DNA from: Bacillota bacterium
GTDB lineage: Bacteria > Bacillota_I > Bacilli_A > Izemoplasmatales > Hujiaoplasmataceae
Reading direction: 5' to 3'
DNA length: 64,000 bases
NCBI GenBank assembly: GCA_018818595.1
Contig: JAHIRM010000013.1
Coordinates: 1-64,000 of the forward strand
Shown here: one piece after another, positions 16,108-25,825 of the stretch
How positions within the stretch are numbered: the first letter of the stretch is position 1
Layout: every line of letters starts with the position of its first letter
Position numbers and translations under genes: made by a program
The notes under the pieces: model-generated
Told to the model about the DNA's origin: nothing
The model's database searches: none
The model's input: the letters and a program-made list of their open reading frames with translations, nothing else

Positions 16108-17124
16108 ATGGAACACAATGTTAAAAAAGTATTTGTTGCAGGAGGAACTGGGTTTTTAGGATATTACTCTTGCCTTCAATTTTTAGAAAGAAATATATTG
16201 GTTGATACGATTGCACTTCCTAATGAAATTGATTTAGAAGGCTGGTTTCCAAAATCAATAGGACTAAATTTTGGAAATATGTTTGAAATGAGTAGGGAAG
16301 ACTTAGTAAAATTATTTTCAAAAAAAGACTATGATACATTTGTTTATGCATTAGGACCAGATGACAGATTTGTTCCAATGAAACCAGCATACACTTTTTT
16401 TCATGAAAAACTAGTGATTCAAGCCAAAAAAATTTGCCAAGCTGCAAAAGATGCTAAAATAAAAAGATGTATTATCATGAATTCCTATTTTTCACACTTT
16501 GATAGAGTATATCATGGAAAATTATCTAAAAATCATCCATACATTATGGCAAGAAGACAACAAGAACAAGAACTCATTGCTTTGGGTGAACCAAATGTAT
16601 TTGATGTTATGATTTTAGAACTACCATACATTTTTGGAACAATGCCTTCACGAAAACCACTTTGGCGTGAATTTTTCCTTTCTTATTTTGAAAAATACAA
16701 AACCATTTATTTCCCTTGGGGGGGAGGAACTACCGTTATAGATGTAAAAGATGTAGCAAAAGCAGTTGTTGCAGCTGCTTTTAATGGACATCATGGAGGA
16801 ATTTATTTAATTGGAGATAAAAATCTAACCTTTAAAGAATTAATCTCATTAATGATTGAGGCTTCAAGTTCCAAAAAACGATATAGAAGTGTACCGCCCA
16901 TTATTGCCGCATTTGGTGCAAAAAAGATTGATAAATTGTCATACTTACAAGGAAAAGAAAGTGGATTAAACCACTTTAAGTTGATGCTTCAAATACAAAA
17001 TAAAAAATTCTATTGTAATCCTATGCAATACAAAAAGGAATTAGGTTATGATGAATTACATTTCAAAGAAGAAAACGATGTAATAAATTCTATTATGGAA
17101 ACAATTAAAGCTTGTTACGAATGA
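16108..17124 (+). CDS. NAD(P)-binding extended SDR / epimerase-like protein
   Basis: 338 residues. The N-terminal Rossmann motif GGTGFLG (residues 12-18) and a VYALGPDD segment after strand 4 mark an extended short-chain dehydrogenase. MNSYFSHFDR may stand in for the usual catalytic region; a clear YxxxK is not certain. VIDVKDVAKAVVAA near residue 215 and a C-terminal KELGYDELHF fit NAD-dependent epimerase/dehydratase relatives. The substrate is not predictable. RBS aaaggaga. It converges on the M6 protease gene across a bidirectional terminator. Confidence 0.75.
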   Translation: MEHNVKKVFVAGGTGFLGYYSCLQFLERNILVDTIALPNEIDLEGWFPKSIGLNFGNMFEMSREDLVKLFSKKDYDTFVYALGPDDRFVPMKPAYTFFHEKLVIQAKKICQAAKDAKIKRCIIMNSYFSHFDRVYHGKLSKNHPYIMARRQQEQELIALGEPNVFDVMILELPYIFGTMPSRKPLWREFFLSYFEKYKTIYFPWGGGTTVIDVKDVAKAVVAAAFNGHHGGIYLIGDKNLTFKELISLMIEASSSKKRYRSVPPIIAAFGAKKIDKLSYLQGKESGLNHFKLMLQIQNKKFYCNPMQYKKELGYDELHFKEENDVINSIMETIKACYE

Positions 17125-17151
17125 GAAAATAGGAAATTAGATATAAAACAT

Positions 17152-17190
17152 AAAAAAAGATAATGAAGTTAAAGTTCATTATCTTTTTTT
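17152..17190. terminator. Bidirectional terminator
   Basis: A-run plus GATAATGAA (17159-17167) pairs with TTCATTATC (17175-17183), followed by a T-run. The flanks serve both converging genes. Confidence 0.8.
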
Positions 17191-17212
17191 TACTTAAGAT
17201 AAGATAAAAAGA

Positions 17213-18694
17213 TTAATTACCTGAATCAAAATCAATAGAAATGCTTGCTATGGTATTTCCTATTGAATTGATATGAATCGTAAAATTAAATAACTCTAAT
17301 GTGGAGTACCAATCAAAGCTTGGATAAGATGAGGATACAAAACTAGAAGAGGCTTGATACAAATCACTATTTTCTGCATAACCATCAGTGAAAATGTCGT
17401 TATCCATGTCCGCTTCAATGATTTCAATTAATTTGTGATTAGTATCGGTATTATTATAATTAAAGATTGAATAATAGGAAGAGGAGTCATCATAGCCTTG
17501 ATCAATCTCAGCGCTGATATGATAAATAATAATTCCGGAAGTAGAAAAAATGTCATATTTGTCTAATTCATTCAATCCAGTGGGGGTGTAATAACTTATA
17601 AGTAAATATTCATCAAAAATAGTATTATTCCATTCATCTATTAACAAGATGACTTCGCCATCTTCTAAAAATGGAGCGATATCGACTGTCATAGATTCGG
17701 TGACCACAAGAGGTGTAATCCAACCTAAAAGTATTTTTGAGAAAGGATTGTGATCTCCTACGGTATTATCCATCATGTCAGCTCCGCCTAATCCACCACT
17801 ATTATAATAATCAGAAGAATCATAATCGTAGTAATCATCAAGGCCTAACATATGGCCTGTTTCATGTATAATGGTTCTAGCATTAAGGTTTTCATTTCCT
17901 TCTAAAAAGAAATCTGTACCTGCCCATGCAAAATAATAAGGTTCTTTGTTTTGAAAAGTATCTCCTTCGTAAATATAGATATCTTGATAAGCCCACCATA
18001 AGTCAGAACCCGATTCATAGCTTACAGGAGTAGAATAGATTACATAAATTCCATCAATATAAGAATCATTATTTTGGTCATATTGTGAATAATCAATATC
18101 ACCTGCATAATTAGATAGCAATTCATAAATTAAATCAGAATCTGGATAAGTTACTTCATCTTCTCCATACAGCCAATCATCATGTACATAGTCCCATGCA
18201 TATAATTTTTCATATTCATCTGCATAGTAACTTGCAGGATAGTCTGCCATATAATAACCAAACACATCAGCAGTAATATTTAATTGATTAAAAGAGCTTT
18301 TTAAGTAATAACTATTTAGAGATTCATAATCAAGATTGGAACTAGATCCATTAAAGGCAAGTTCAATGTCTTCTACCGAAACGCCAGTGTCTTCTTTTGG
18401 ATAATCACTAAATTCTACAACAAAAACTAATACTTTTACATTTCCAGTTGCTGGAATTCCAACAACATCAATCTCATCTTGTAATGTGGAGTAATTGCTA
18501 GGAATAATTGGTGATTCTGTAGAAGCAGACGTTGTTTGAGATGTAGTTGTACTAACTTGAGATGTAGTTGTACTAGCGGGGGTTGAACTAGTTAAAAAAG
18601 TAGTGGTCGTAGAAGCAGTAGTAAGCATATCACAAGCGTATGCACTAAACCCAAATAAAAATAATATCATTGTTAAAAATAATCTTTTCTTCAT
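17213..18694 (-). CDS. Secreted/lipid-anchored M6-family metalloprotease
   Basis: 493 residues. The signal peptide ends A-Y-A-C (C21, possible lipobox), followed by a Thr/Ser linker of about 40 residues like those of the other surface proteins here. The zinc motif IIHETGHMLGLDDYYDY (H277, E278, H281, D286) is the HExxHxxGxxD form of immune-inhibitor-A-like M6 peptidases. The domain from about 85 to 330 includes VLVFVVEFSDYP. The rest is a beta-rich C-terminal part. RBS ggagg lies seven bases before the ATG. It probably degrades proteins outside the cell, supplying peptides to the Opp importer. Confidence 0.85.
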   Translation of the reverse strand: MKKRLFLTMILFLFGFSAYACDMLTTASTTTTFLTSSTPASTTTSQVSTTTSQTTSASTESPIIPSNYSTLQDEIDVVGIPATGNVKVLVFVVEFSDYPKEDTGVSVEDIELAFNGSSSNLDYESLNSYYLKSSFNQLNITADVFGYYMADYPASYYADEYEKLYAWDYVHDDWLYGEDEVTYPDSDLIYELLSNYAGDIDYSQYDQNNDSYIDGIYVIYSTPVSYESGSDLWWAYQDIYIYEGDTFQNKEPYYFAWAGTDFFLEGNENLNARTIIHETGHMLGLDDYYDYDSSDYYNSGGLGGADMMDNTVGDHNPFSKILLGWITPLVVTESMTVDIAPFLEDGEVILLIDEWNNTIFDEYLLISYYTPTGLNELDKYDIFSTSGIIIYHISAEIDQGYDDSSSYYSIFNYNNTDTNHKLIEIIEADMDNDIFTDGYAENSDLYQASSSFVSSSYPSFDWYSTLELFNFTIHINSIGNTIASISIDFDSGN

Positions 18695-18783
18695 AAAAAA
18701 ACCTCCAAAGTTGTAAAATATTATATCATATTTTGAATAAAATAATAATATAATCTTTTCTTTTTTGAAACTTTTTTACAAAT

Positions 18784-18820
18784 AAAAACCTTGTAGTTTA
18801 TATAAAATTCACTACAAGGC
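18784..18820 (-). terminator. Terminator of the Mbx operon
   Basis: On the minus strand GCCTTGTAGT pairs with ACTACAAGG (arms 18811-18819 and 18789-18797), followed by TTTTTATTT. It lies 14 bases after the last gene of the operon. Confidence 0.75.
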
Positions 18821-18833
18821 TTTTCAGTGTAAA

Positions 18834-20828
18834 TTAATTTTTAGGTCTTTGTTTTAAAGTCAATTTAGGAGTGTTTTCTTTGATTGCAACTCTTAAAGCA
18901 GATAAATATTCACTTGTTTCCTTTTTCTTAGCTTTTTTGTACAAATATTCATCGATTCCTTGAGCACCTCGGTGACCGTCCGCAACTCCACTAATAATAT
19001 CTGGACCTCGCATGATGTCTCCTCCAGCAAATAGCCAATCTAGACCTTCAACTTGTCCAAATTCATTTGTTTTAATTTTCCCTCTAACCATTGTGATTTT
19101 TTGTTTGATTGTTTCAGGAATATATTCATAATCTGGAGCTTGTCCAATTGATACATATACTTGTAATGCATCAATTACTTGTTCTGTGTTTTGATCAAAT
19201 TGAGGATTAAAACGACCTTCATTATCAAATACACTTACACATTTCCAAACTCTTAACCCTTTTACTTTGTTATTTTCAAGAACGACTTCTTGAGGTCCAT
19301 TTCCTAGGAGTAATTTAAGCCCTTCTGCTTGACCTTCTTCAAATTCATCTAAACTTGCAGGAAGAATTTCTCTTGATTCAAGTGAAGTTAAAGTAACGTT
19401 TGCTTTTCCAAATTTTAAAATTTGTAGTCGAATTAAATTTCTAGCAACGTCAAATGCTACATCACCACCGCCTATGACTACTGCACTTTCTAAAATATTC
19501 ATATCTTCAATTTTTATGGATCCTCTTGAAAAATCTCTAGCTCTTGGTAAGAAATCCATTGCACCAATCACATCAGGATGATTTGCCCCTGGAATGGTTA
19601 AGTTTCTAGCTTTAAAGAATCCTGTGCCTAAGAAAACGGCATCATATTTTTTTTCTAAATCTTCTAAAGCAATGTCTGTTCCAACTCTAGTATTTGTTAA
19701 TATATTCACACCAATTCTTTTCAAAAAATTAATGTCTTTATCAACGGAAGCATCTGGTAAACGATAGGCAGGGGCGCCATATCTCATAACGCCACCCGCA
19801 AGTGGTTTTTCTTCAAAAACATCTACGGTATACCCTAAAGCTTTTAAATAATAAGCAGCACCAAGCCCAGCAGGACCAGATCCAACAACAGCAATTTTGG
19901 CATCTATAATTTCAGAAACAGGTTCTGATATTATGGATTCATACATGTCTTCTGGGGCAGAATCAATGATGTATCTTTTTAACCATCTAATAGCAATTGC
20001 TTCACCTCTTACAGCGATAGCGCAAGCTGTTTCACAGTTATGAGTACAAACTCTACCACATACACCTGGTAGTGGATTGGTTTCGTATATTTGTCTTAAT
20101 CCGCCTTCAATATCATCTTCCCAAATGGATTTTATGTATTGAGGTATATGCATTTGCACAGGACAACTACTTGTACAAACGCCACATTCAACACAACGAG
20201 ATGCCTCTTGTTTTGCGGCTTCTTTTGAAAAACCTTTTACGACTTCCATGTAACTGTTAATTCTGGTAGTCGCTTCTAAGTGTTCCATAGGAATTCTTTT
20301 TAAGTCTAATAATTCGCTTACCTCATCTTTTACCCAACCTTGTTCAACTGATTCACCTTGCCATGTTTTTTCAGGCATCAAAATAAATTTATCAGGATCG
20401 GTCGAAGCATAAATATATTCTTTGCTCATCTTTAATGATTCAGTAGTACAAGTATCAACACATAAAGCGCAAAAACAACATCTTCCATAATCTATAACTG
20501 GCCTTTGTTGATGCTTTCCTAATTCTTCTTTTACATCTAATCTTTCGACCATGGTAATTGCTTCAGTAGGACAAATTTCAGCACAAGTTCCGCATCCAAT
20601 ACATTTTTCCCAATCATTGGTATGAAATCCTCTTAAATTATCAGGAGCAGTTCTTGGATTGGATTCGAGTCTTAATTTGGATTTTATGATGGCATTATCA
20701 TTTAAATAACTTGCATTTTTCTTTGTGAAGATATCATTAAAGGAATGACTTACTGGTTTTCTTAAGAGATATTTGAAATGTCTCATTGAATTAAAAATAC
20801 TTACTGTCCGATATTTTTTCTTTTCCAT
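18834..20828 (-). CDS. mbxN: Mbx ferredoxin subunit (NuoI/MbxN-like) fused to NfnB/GltD-like NAD(P)H flavoprotein
   Basis: A 664-residue fusion. Residues 70-130 have two CxxCxxCxxxC [4Fe-4S] motifs (C76, C79, C82, C86; C117, C120, C123, C127) as in the NuoI/MbhN subunit of complex-I-like enzymes. Residues 205-275 carry the two iron-sulfur motifs of NfnB/GltD (C212, C215, C218, C222; C257, C261, C265, C269). An FAD GSGPAG motif follows (316-321), then the GGGDVAFDVAR site for NAD(P)H and a C-terminal FAGGD segment. The protein would carry four clusters and a flavin, linking NAD(P)H to the membrane complex. It is the last gene of the operon, nine bases after mbxL. Similar Mbx-linked GltD-like proteins exist in Thermotogales as I recall; a fused form is less usual. 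Confidence 0.87.
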   Translation of the reverse strand: MEKKKYRTVSIFNSMRHFKYLLRKPVSHSFNDIFTKKNASYLNDNAIIKSKLRLESNPRTAPDNLRGFHTNDWEKCIGCGTCAEICPTEAITMVERLDVKEELGKHQQRPVIDYGRCCFCALCVDTCTTESLKMSKEYIYASTDPDKFILMPEKTWQGESVEQGWVKDEVSELLDLKRIPMEHLEATTRINSYMEVVKGFSKEAAKQEASRCVECGVCTSSCPVQMHIPQYIKSIWEDDIEGGLRQIYETNPLPGVCGRVCTHNCETACAIAVRGEAIAIRWLKRYIIDSAPEDMYESIISEPVSEIIDAKIAVVGSGPAGLGAAYYLKALGYTVDVFEEKPLAGGVMRYGAPAYRLPDASVDKDINFLKRIGVNILTNTRVGTDIALEDLEKKYDAVFLGTGFFKARNLTIPGANHPDVIGAMDFLPRARDFSRGSIKIEDMNILESAVVIGGGDVAFDVARNLIRLQILKFGKANVTLTSLESREILPASLDEFEEGQAEGLKLLLGNGPQEVVLENNKVKGLRVWKCVSVFDNEGRFNPQFDQNTEQVIDALQVYVSIGQAPDYEYIPETIKQKITMVRGKIKTNEFGQVEGLDWLFAGGDIMRGPDIISGVADGHRGAQGIDEYLYKKAKKKETSEYLSALRVAIKENTPKLTLKQRPKN

Positions 20829-20837
20829 AATATTCTC

Positions 20838-21944
20838 CTATCGATCAATCTCAGGGGAGCAAACTCCCATGGTGTCTACCCATAAAGCCGCATCATCAAT
20901 CCTGGTGCCTGGCATGTATTTTTCGATTCCTAGCAACCCTTGAGGGTAGCTAGCTCCTCTTACACCCACGCGGTATGGATTCGTTCCTCCATTGGAAACC
21001 ATAAAGTATCCAAATTCTCCACGACTTGATTCAACGACACTATAGACATATCCTTTAGGAACGGTCCAACGCATCGATTGTCCTCTTGATAGTGGAACTC
21101 TTACAGGGCCTTCTGGCATTTTTTTAAGACATTGTCTTAGAATGGAAATAGATTGTAATATTTCTTTTAATTTGATATCAATTCGAGCTCTAGCATCGCT
21201 GTAAGAAGAAGTGGGAACTTCAAATTCAACTTGATCATATCGAGCATAAGGCATCACTTTTCGGATATCATAAGGTTTATCAACTGCTGAACGCATACCA
21301 ATTCCTGTAACGCCTAATTCCCAAACAACATTTTCAGGCAACATAATTGTATCTTTTATACGAGGAACAATTGAAGCATTTTCAATCCCTAAATCACGAT
21401 ATTCTTCATATCTAGATTCAAGGCTATCAATAAAAGCATGAATATCTTTTTCAATGCCTTTAGGCAAATCTTTTCTCACTCCACCAGGTACAATATATTG
21501 ATGATAAACGCGATGACCTGATATTTGTTCGAAAATATCTAAGATTGAATTTCGGTCGGCGTGAGCATGATACATCAAGGTATAATTTCCTGAAGGACCT
21601 CCAAGTCCACCATAACTCATTAAATGAATACTAAGTCTTGCTAGCTCTAACATAATCATTCGAATCCAATGAGCTCTTTCAGGGACTTCAATACCAAGTA
21701 ATTTTTCGGTTCCCATGGCAAAAGCCATCTCGTTAATGTCTGGTTCTACGACGCAGACTCGAGGGATTAAACTGATATTGTTTACCCAAGTATGTCTTTC
21801 CATTCCTTTTTCAAATCCTCGATGAAGCATTCCAGGAAGCAAATAGGATCTTTTGATAATATCTCCATCAACGTACAAATGAACAGAAGCATTTCCATGC
21901 ATTCCAGGATGTTGAGGTCCCAAAAATAATTTCATACTTTCCAT
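20838..21944 (-). CDS. mbxL: Mbx large subunit (NuoD/hydrogenase-like), NiFe ligands half replaced
   Basis: 368 residues, homologous to NuoD and the large subunit of group 4 NiFe hydrogenases. The two NiFe motifs are altered in the same way: N-terminal RVCVVEP has C64 and E67 where hydrogenases have CxxC, and C-terminal VCSPEIDR has C362 and E365. Only two of four metal-binding cysteines remain, and the extra C-terminal peptide cleaved during hydrogenase maturation is absent. This is the state known for Mbx/Mbs (sulfane sulfur reductase) rather than proton-reducing Mbh. It abuts mbxK by one base. Function as a sulfur reductase or ion-pumping ferredoxin/NAD(P)H dehydrogenase is inferred. Confidence 0.88.
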   Translation of the reverse strand: MESMKLFLGPQHPGMHGNASVHLYVDGDIIKRSYLLPGMLHRGFEKGMERHTWVNNISLIPRVCVVEPDINEMAFAMGTEKLLGIEVPERAHWIRMIMLELARLSIHLMSYGGLGGPSGNYTLMYHAHADRNSILDIFEQISGHRVYHQYIVPGGVRKDLPKGIEKDIHAFIDSLESRYEEYRDLGIENASIVPRIKDTIMLPENVVWELGVTGIGMRSAVDKPYDIRKVMPYARYDQVEFEVPTSSYSDARARIDIKLKEILQSISILRQCLKKMPEGPVRVPLSRGQSMRWTVPKGYVYSVVESSRGEFGYFMVSNGGTNPYRVGVRGASYPQGLLGIEKYMPGTRIDDAALWVDTMGVCSPEIDR

Positions 21945-22531
21945 TATTTTTTACCTCCTTTTAAAGATTCTGCCCGAACTTCACGGCTAAGTCTTTTTGC
22001 TTGTTTGCTTAAAGCTCCATTTGTTACTACAAAATTTTCTGTGTACTCTCTTTTTGGAAATTTTCTGTCACTATAGGCTTTTGGGTCAAAATCTTTTCGA
22101 AGAGGGGGAATATCGTCCCACATTTCTAAAATGAGTTGTTTATGGTAATCTGGATTGCCAGGAAATTTAATTCCAAAGAATTCATGGCATTCACGCTCAT
22201 AATATTTGGCTCCGGGGAAAATGGGAATGATGGAATCCATTGTTGGATTTTCTCTATCAATATTAGTTCGAATTTGCACATGAACGGCTTTATCCCAATT
22301 CATTAAAATGTATACTAATTCAAATTTATTTTCTTCAGGCCAATCAACAGCACTTAAATAGGACATTTGAATCCATCCAGCGCTTTTAAGAGCTGATAAT
22401 AATAGATGTACTTCATTTCTTTCAACTACAAAACTTACTTGATAAGGACTAATTACTTCTTGAGTTATAATATGAAAGTTTTTTGAAACAAGGTCTTGTA
22501 GATATTCAACATTACTCATGGAATTCGTCAT
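21944..22531 (-). CDS. mbxK: Mbx subunit K (NuoC-like, 30-kDa type)
   Basis: 195 residues, soluble. It carries the NuoC/30-kDa signature YYERECHEFFGIKFPGNPDY near residues 110-130, followed by LRKDF. It sits between the NuoB-like and NuoD-like subunits and completes the peripheral arm core. The start overlaps the mbxJ end by 20 bases; an ATG four codons in is also possible. No cofactor site is expected. Confidence 0.87.
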   Translation of the reverse strand: MTNSMSNVEYLQDLVSKNFHIITQEVISPYQVSFVVERNEVHLLLSALKSAGWIQMSYLSAVDWPEENKFELVYILMNWDKAVHVQIRTNIDRENPTMDSIIPIFPGAKYYERECHEFFGIKFPGNPDYHKQLILEMWDDIPPLRKDFDPKAYSDRKFPKREYTENFVVTNGALSKQAKRLSREVRAESLKGGKK

Positions 22532-23090
22532 GAACTTCTACCTCCCCCAATGAATCAAGTTGATTCTTTTTGTACCAAGCATAATTATCTCTGTAACGAA
22601 TCCAACCAGTTGCTGTTTTGTTTTTGATTTGTTCCATCAAATCAACAAAACCATTCATGACGGATTCTGTATTAGGCATACATCCTGCAACATAAGTATC
22701 AACAGGAATGTATTGATCTAATTGATTGATAACGGCGTGTGAATCGTGATAAATTCCTCCATTGATTGGACAACTTCCTAAACCAACTACATATTTTGGT
22801 TCACTCATTTGTTCGTAAGTATAAATAAGTCTTCTTAATGTTTTTAAAGATAAGTATCCGGAAACAAGCAAAATATCAGCTTGTCTTGGAGTTGCCATTG
22901 GGCCCATTCCAAGACGTTCCATATCGTATGCGCTTGTCATAGCGGGAGGAAGTTCAATTGCGCAACAACCAGTACAATACATTAACATCCATAATGAATT
23001 TCTTCTGAAATAATCCCCAATTTCCCACCATTTTCGGTCGATTTCTTCTTTAGATAATCTTCTTGCTGGTGTAAATTTAGTACTTTTCAT
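22512..23090 (-). CDS. mbxJ: Mbx small subunit J (NuoB-like, proximal [4Fe-4S])
   Basis: 192 residues. The cysteines of the N2-type/proximal cluster are all seen: CTGCC (C39, C42, C43), GSCPINGG (C107) and AGCMPN (C137). In Mbs-type enzymes this cluster is the one next to the substrate cavity formed with the large subunit. It follows mbxM with no gap. Confidence 0.9.
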   Translation of the reverse strand: MKSTKFTPARRLSKEEIDRKWWEIGDYFRRNSLWMLMYCTGCCAIELPPAMTSAYDMERLGMGPMATPRQADILLVSGYLSLKTLRRLIYTYEQMSEPKYVVGLGSCPINGGIYHDSHAVINQLDQYIPVDTYVAGCMPNTESVMNGFVDLMEQIKNKTATGWIRYRDNYAWYKKNQLDSLGEVEVHDEFHE

Positions 23091-24002
23091 TTAAATCACC
23101 CACCCAACATAAATAGCTAAAATTGCTTGTGTAATAGCCATTAACAATGGCCATTTATAGAAAAATTTAACGACTTGATCAATTTTAAAACGTCCATTCA
23201 CATTAGAAATCAAGTTAACTGTTGTATATACAAGGAAATATTTAATTAAGAATACAAAGATATTAGAAGCTCCTCCTAAGAATAAATGTACAAATAAACT
23301 GACTTCAATGAAAACAGTTATTTCATGCATTATGAATAGCATTCCTAGTTGTTTTCCACCATACTCTACCATTGGACCAGAAGCAATTTCTGCCGGGGCT
23401 ATGTAAGTCTCAAATGGTTTTTTTCCTAGCATACCCATTAGGCTTAAGATTGCTACGATTCCACCAAGTGGCAGTGCAATGATAAACCAATTGTTTTCAG
23501 CTAATTGTTGAAATAAACCAATTTGAGTTAGAGAACTTGTTCCCGTTAATTTTATGATGGTTAATACAATAATCATGAAAGGAACTTCATAAGCTAACAT
23601 GGTCGTTAAAGCTCTCATAACACCAATACTTGCAAATGGATTTCCACTTCCGCTTGCGCTCATAGCCATACCTAACATACCAACAGCTAAAAGGTAAACG
23701 AAGATGAAGAAATTATCATATCCATAGGCACCAAAAGCAGATATAGAATTGGTAAGTGGCATGAACATTGCCGTTCCTATGATTCCACCTAACGCCATAA
23801 TGACACCAAAATCAAATATCCAGCCATGGCTAACACTTCTTTTGCTTAACAATTTAAAGATATCTAAAAATTCTTGATACCATCTTGGACCATATCGTTT
23901 TTGAAGTCGACCGACTATTTTTCGGTTAACACCAGCAACACTCGTTTGTAGAACGAATCCAAAAAAGGCAATGCCAAATCCGACTAATATACGTACAATC
24001 AT
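23091..24002 (-). CDS. mbxM: Mbx subunit M (NuoH-like membrane anchor)
   Basis: 303 residues with about eight membrane helices. It has the NuoH-typical GRLQKRYGPRWYQ and DIFKLLSK stretch after the first helix and the KKPFETYIAPAEIASGPMVEY loop, which carries the conserved acidic residues. This subunit joins the peripheral arm to the ion-pumping module. It overlaps the H' gene by four bases. Confidence 0.9.
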   Translation of the reverse strand: MIVRILVGFGIAFFGFVLQTSVAGVNRKIVGRLQKRYGPRWYQEFLDIFKLLSKRSVSHGWIFDFGVIMALGGIIGTAMFMPLTNSISAFGAYGYDNFFIFVYLLAVGMLGMAMSASGSGNPFASIGVMRALTTMLAYEVPFMIIVLTIIKLTGTSSLTQIGLFQQLAENNWFIIALPLGGIVAILSLMGMLGKKPFETYIAPAEIASGPMVEYGGKQLGMLFIMHEITVFIEVSLFVHLFLGGASNIFVFLIKYFLVYTTVNLISNVNGRFKIDQVVKFFYKWPLLMAITQAILAIYVGWVI

Positions 24003-25825
24003 AATAGTTCACCCCAAAGTAAGAAGACGATAATTGCGACAATCCAAAGAATGGTTGTTTCCACAAACTTCGACATAAAAATATATTTGCCGAGTCTTCC
24101 TATTTCCTTTACTTTATTAGCAAGCGAATCATAAAAGTCTTGCATTTTCGTTGTATATTTTTCATACAATCTTTCTAAAGGAGCATAAAAATCAGTACTG
24201 TAATGTAGTAAGTCTTCCGTATGGATAAAATTACCAGCGGTATAGGTATCCATTAATCCAACTTTTTTTGATTTTTTTAATACAATAAAAATAATAAAGG
24301 CAACTCCTACTCCAAAAGCAAATACTCCTGCGATAAGAGCCGGCTGTAAAACACCGTTGTATCCAGCGATTTCAAATCCGGAAAGAACAATAGGTGCATA
24401 ACCTAATTCAGATATGATGTTATTGATAAAACTTAATATACCATTTGGGAAAACACCGGTATAAATATTTAAGAGTGTAACAATCACCATTGGAATTAGC
24501 ATTAAAATGGGAGCTTCTTTTACTTTGCCTTTGTATCTTGGTAACTCTTGTCCTAAGAACAAAGCAGCAAGCGGCCTAAATACATAAAGGAAAGAACCAA
24601 TACTTCCGAAGAATACCGCAATGGCAACGAAAATTAATCCTTTATCAATCACTGCTTGGAAAATTAACCATTTACTGATAAATCCACCCATTGGAGGAAT
24701 ACCAGCCATGGAAATAATTGCGACTAAGTAAACGATGTATGTGATTGGCATTTTGTGAATAATTCCACCCATTTCACTCATCTTAGTTGTACCTGTATTT
24801 CTTGCTACAGCTGCAATAGCCATAAAGCCTCCAGCACTAGCTAACGCATGAGCTAAAATATGATAAAAGCCTCCAGCAAAAGCAACAGAATCTAATAAAC
24901 TAAAAGCAACTAATATGTAACCACCATGGCTCATAGATGAATAAGCTAACAATTTTTTTGCATCATCTTCTTTAATGGCCATTAAAGTTCCAAAAACAAT
25001 TGAAACACTACCAAGTAATGCAATAATATAATGAGCAACCGGTAACTGAATTGCAGAAATAATAGAAGAAGCAGGTGAAATTCTCACAAGTGCAAGAACT
25101 CCTACAAAAGCTCCTAATTTAACTAATGCACCTGACAATACCGGAGAAAAAGGATGTGGAGCGTTTCCGTGTGCAATTGGTAACCATATGTGTAAAGGAA
25201 AAGCACCTAGTTTTGCAAAAGCTCCGACCAAGAATGAAACAAAAACAATTACTGCATTTGTTCCGCTCAAACTCGCAAGACCTGCATCAATATTAAAGGA
25301 GCCGACTTGTGTATACATAATGAAAATTCCAAATAACATAGCAAAACTTCCAGCTGCACTAAATCCATAATAAGTCACAGCTGCAGATTTGCTTTTTCCC
25401 ATAGGAATTAAAAACATCGTTGTCCATACAATTAGCTCAAAGAAGAAGAACAGTTCTAAAAAGTTATCTGCAAAAAACACTCCTAATACGCCAGCTAAGC
25501 TAAATAAGAATAAAAAATTATAAGCACCTTTGTATTTGAATTTATCGATAAAATAAGGATGAAAGAAAGACACCATCAAATACACAAAGGCAATAATAAT
25601 CGCAAAATAAATTCCTAAATAAGTTAATTGAAAGGAAAGTCCAGGGATCAAGGCTACATTGGTACTAAGTGATAAATCAAATCCATAAGTTACTAAAGAA
25701 ATAAAAACAAACATCGTAGCGAAAATCGTTAGAACTGAGCCAACAAACGTATTAATTTTTGTTAAAAAATACGACACCAAACTAGATATAACTAAAAATA
25801 ATATTAAGAATTCAATACTAGCCAT
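23999..25825 (-). CDS. Mbx antiporter-like subunit H' (NuoL/N/MrpD type) with C-terminal lateral helix
   Basis: 608 residues, about 15 helices with the proton_antipo_M core. Lys/His-rich motifs such as LPIAHGNAPHPFSPVLSGALVKLG are clear. After the last core helix there is a long charged stretch (about residues 520-585) and a final membrane helix, resembling the MbhI-like lateral element seen when H' and I functions are joined. It pumps or channels Na+/H+. An eight-base overlap with the preceding gene supports one transcript. Confidence 0.82.
   Translation of the reverse strand: MASIEFLILFLVISSLVSYFLTKINTFVGSVLTIFATMFVFISLVTYGFDLSLSTNVALIPGLSFQLTYLGIYFAIIIAFVYLMVSFFHPYFIDKFKYKGAYNFLFLFSLAGVLGVFFADNFLELFFFFELIVWTTMFLIPMGKSKSAAVTYYGFSAAGSFAMLFGIFIMYTQVGSFNIDAGLASLSGTNAVIVFVSFLVGAFAKLGAFPLHIWLPIAHGNAPHPFSPVLSGALVKLGAFVGVLALVRISPASSIISAIQLPVAHYIIALLGSVSIVFGTLMAIKEDDAKKLLAYSSMSHGGYILVAFSLLDSVAFAGGFYHILAHALASAGGFMAIAAVARNTGTTKMSEMGGIIHKMPITYIVYLVAIISMAGIPPMGGFISKWLIFQAVIDKGLIFVAIAVFFGSIGSFLYVFRPLAALFLGQELPRYKGKVKEAPILMLIPMVIVTLLNIYTGVFPNGILSFINNIISELGYAPIVLSGFEIAGYNGVLQPALIAGVFAFGVGVAFIIFIVLKKSKKVGLMDTYTAGNFIHTEDLLHYSTDFYAPLERLYEKYTTKMQDFYDSLANKVKEIGRLGKYIFMSKFVETTILWIVAIIVFLLWGELL

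Noticed and set aside
20838-23090. Annotation of the J/L genes as a NiFe hydrogenase or as NADH dehydrogenase complex I
   Set aside because: The large subunit has lost two of four NiFe cysteines, and the gene order and two antiporter subunits fit Mbx/Mbs. There is no nuoE/F/G input module.
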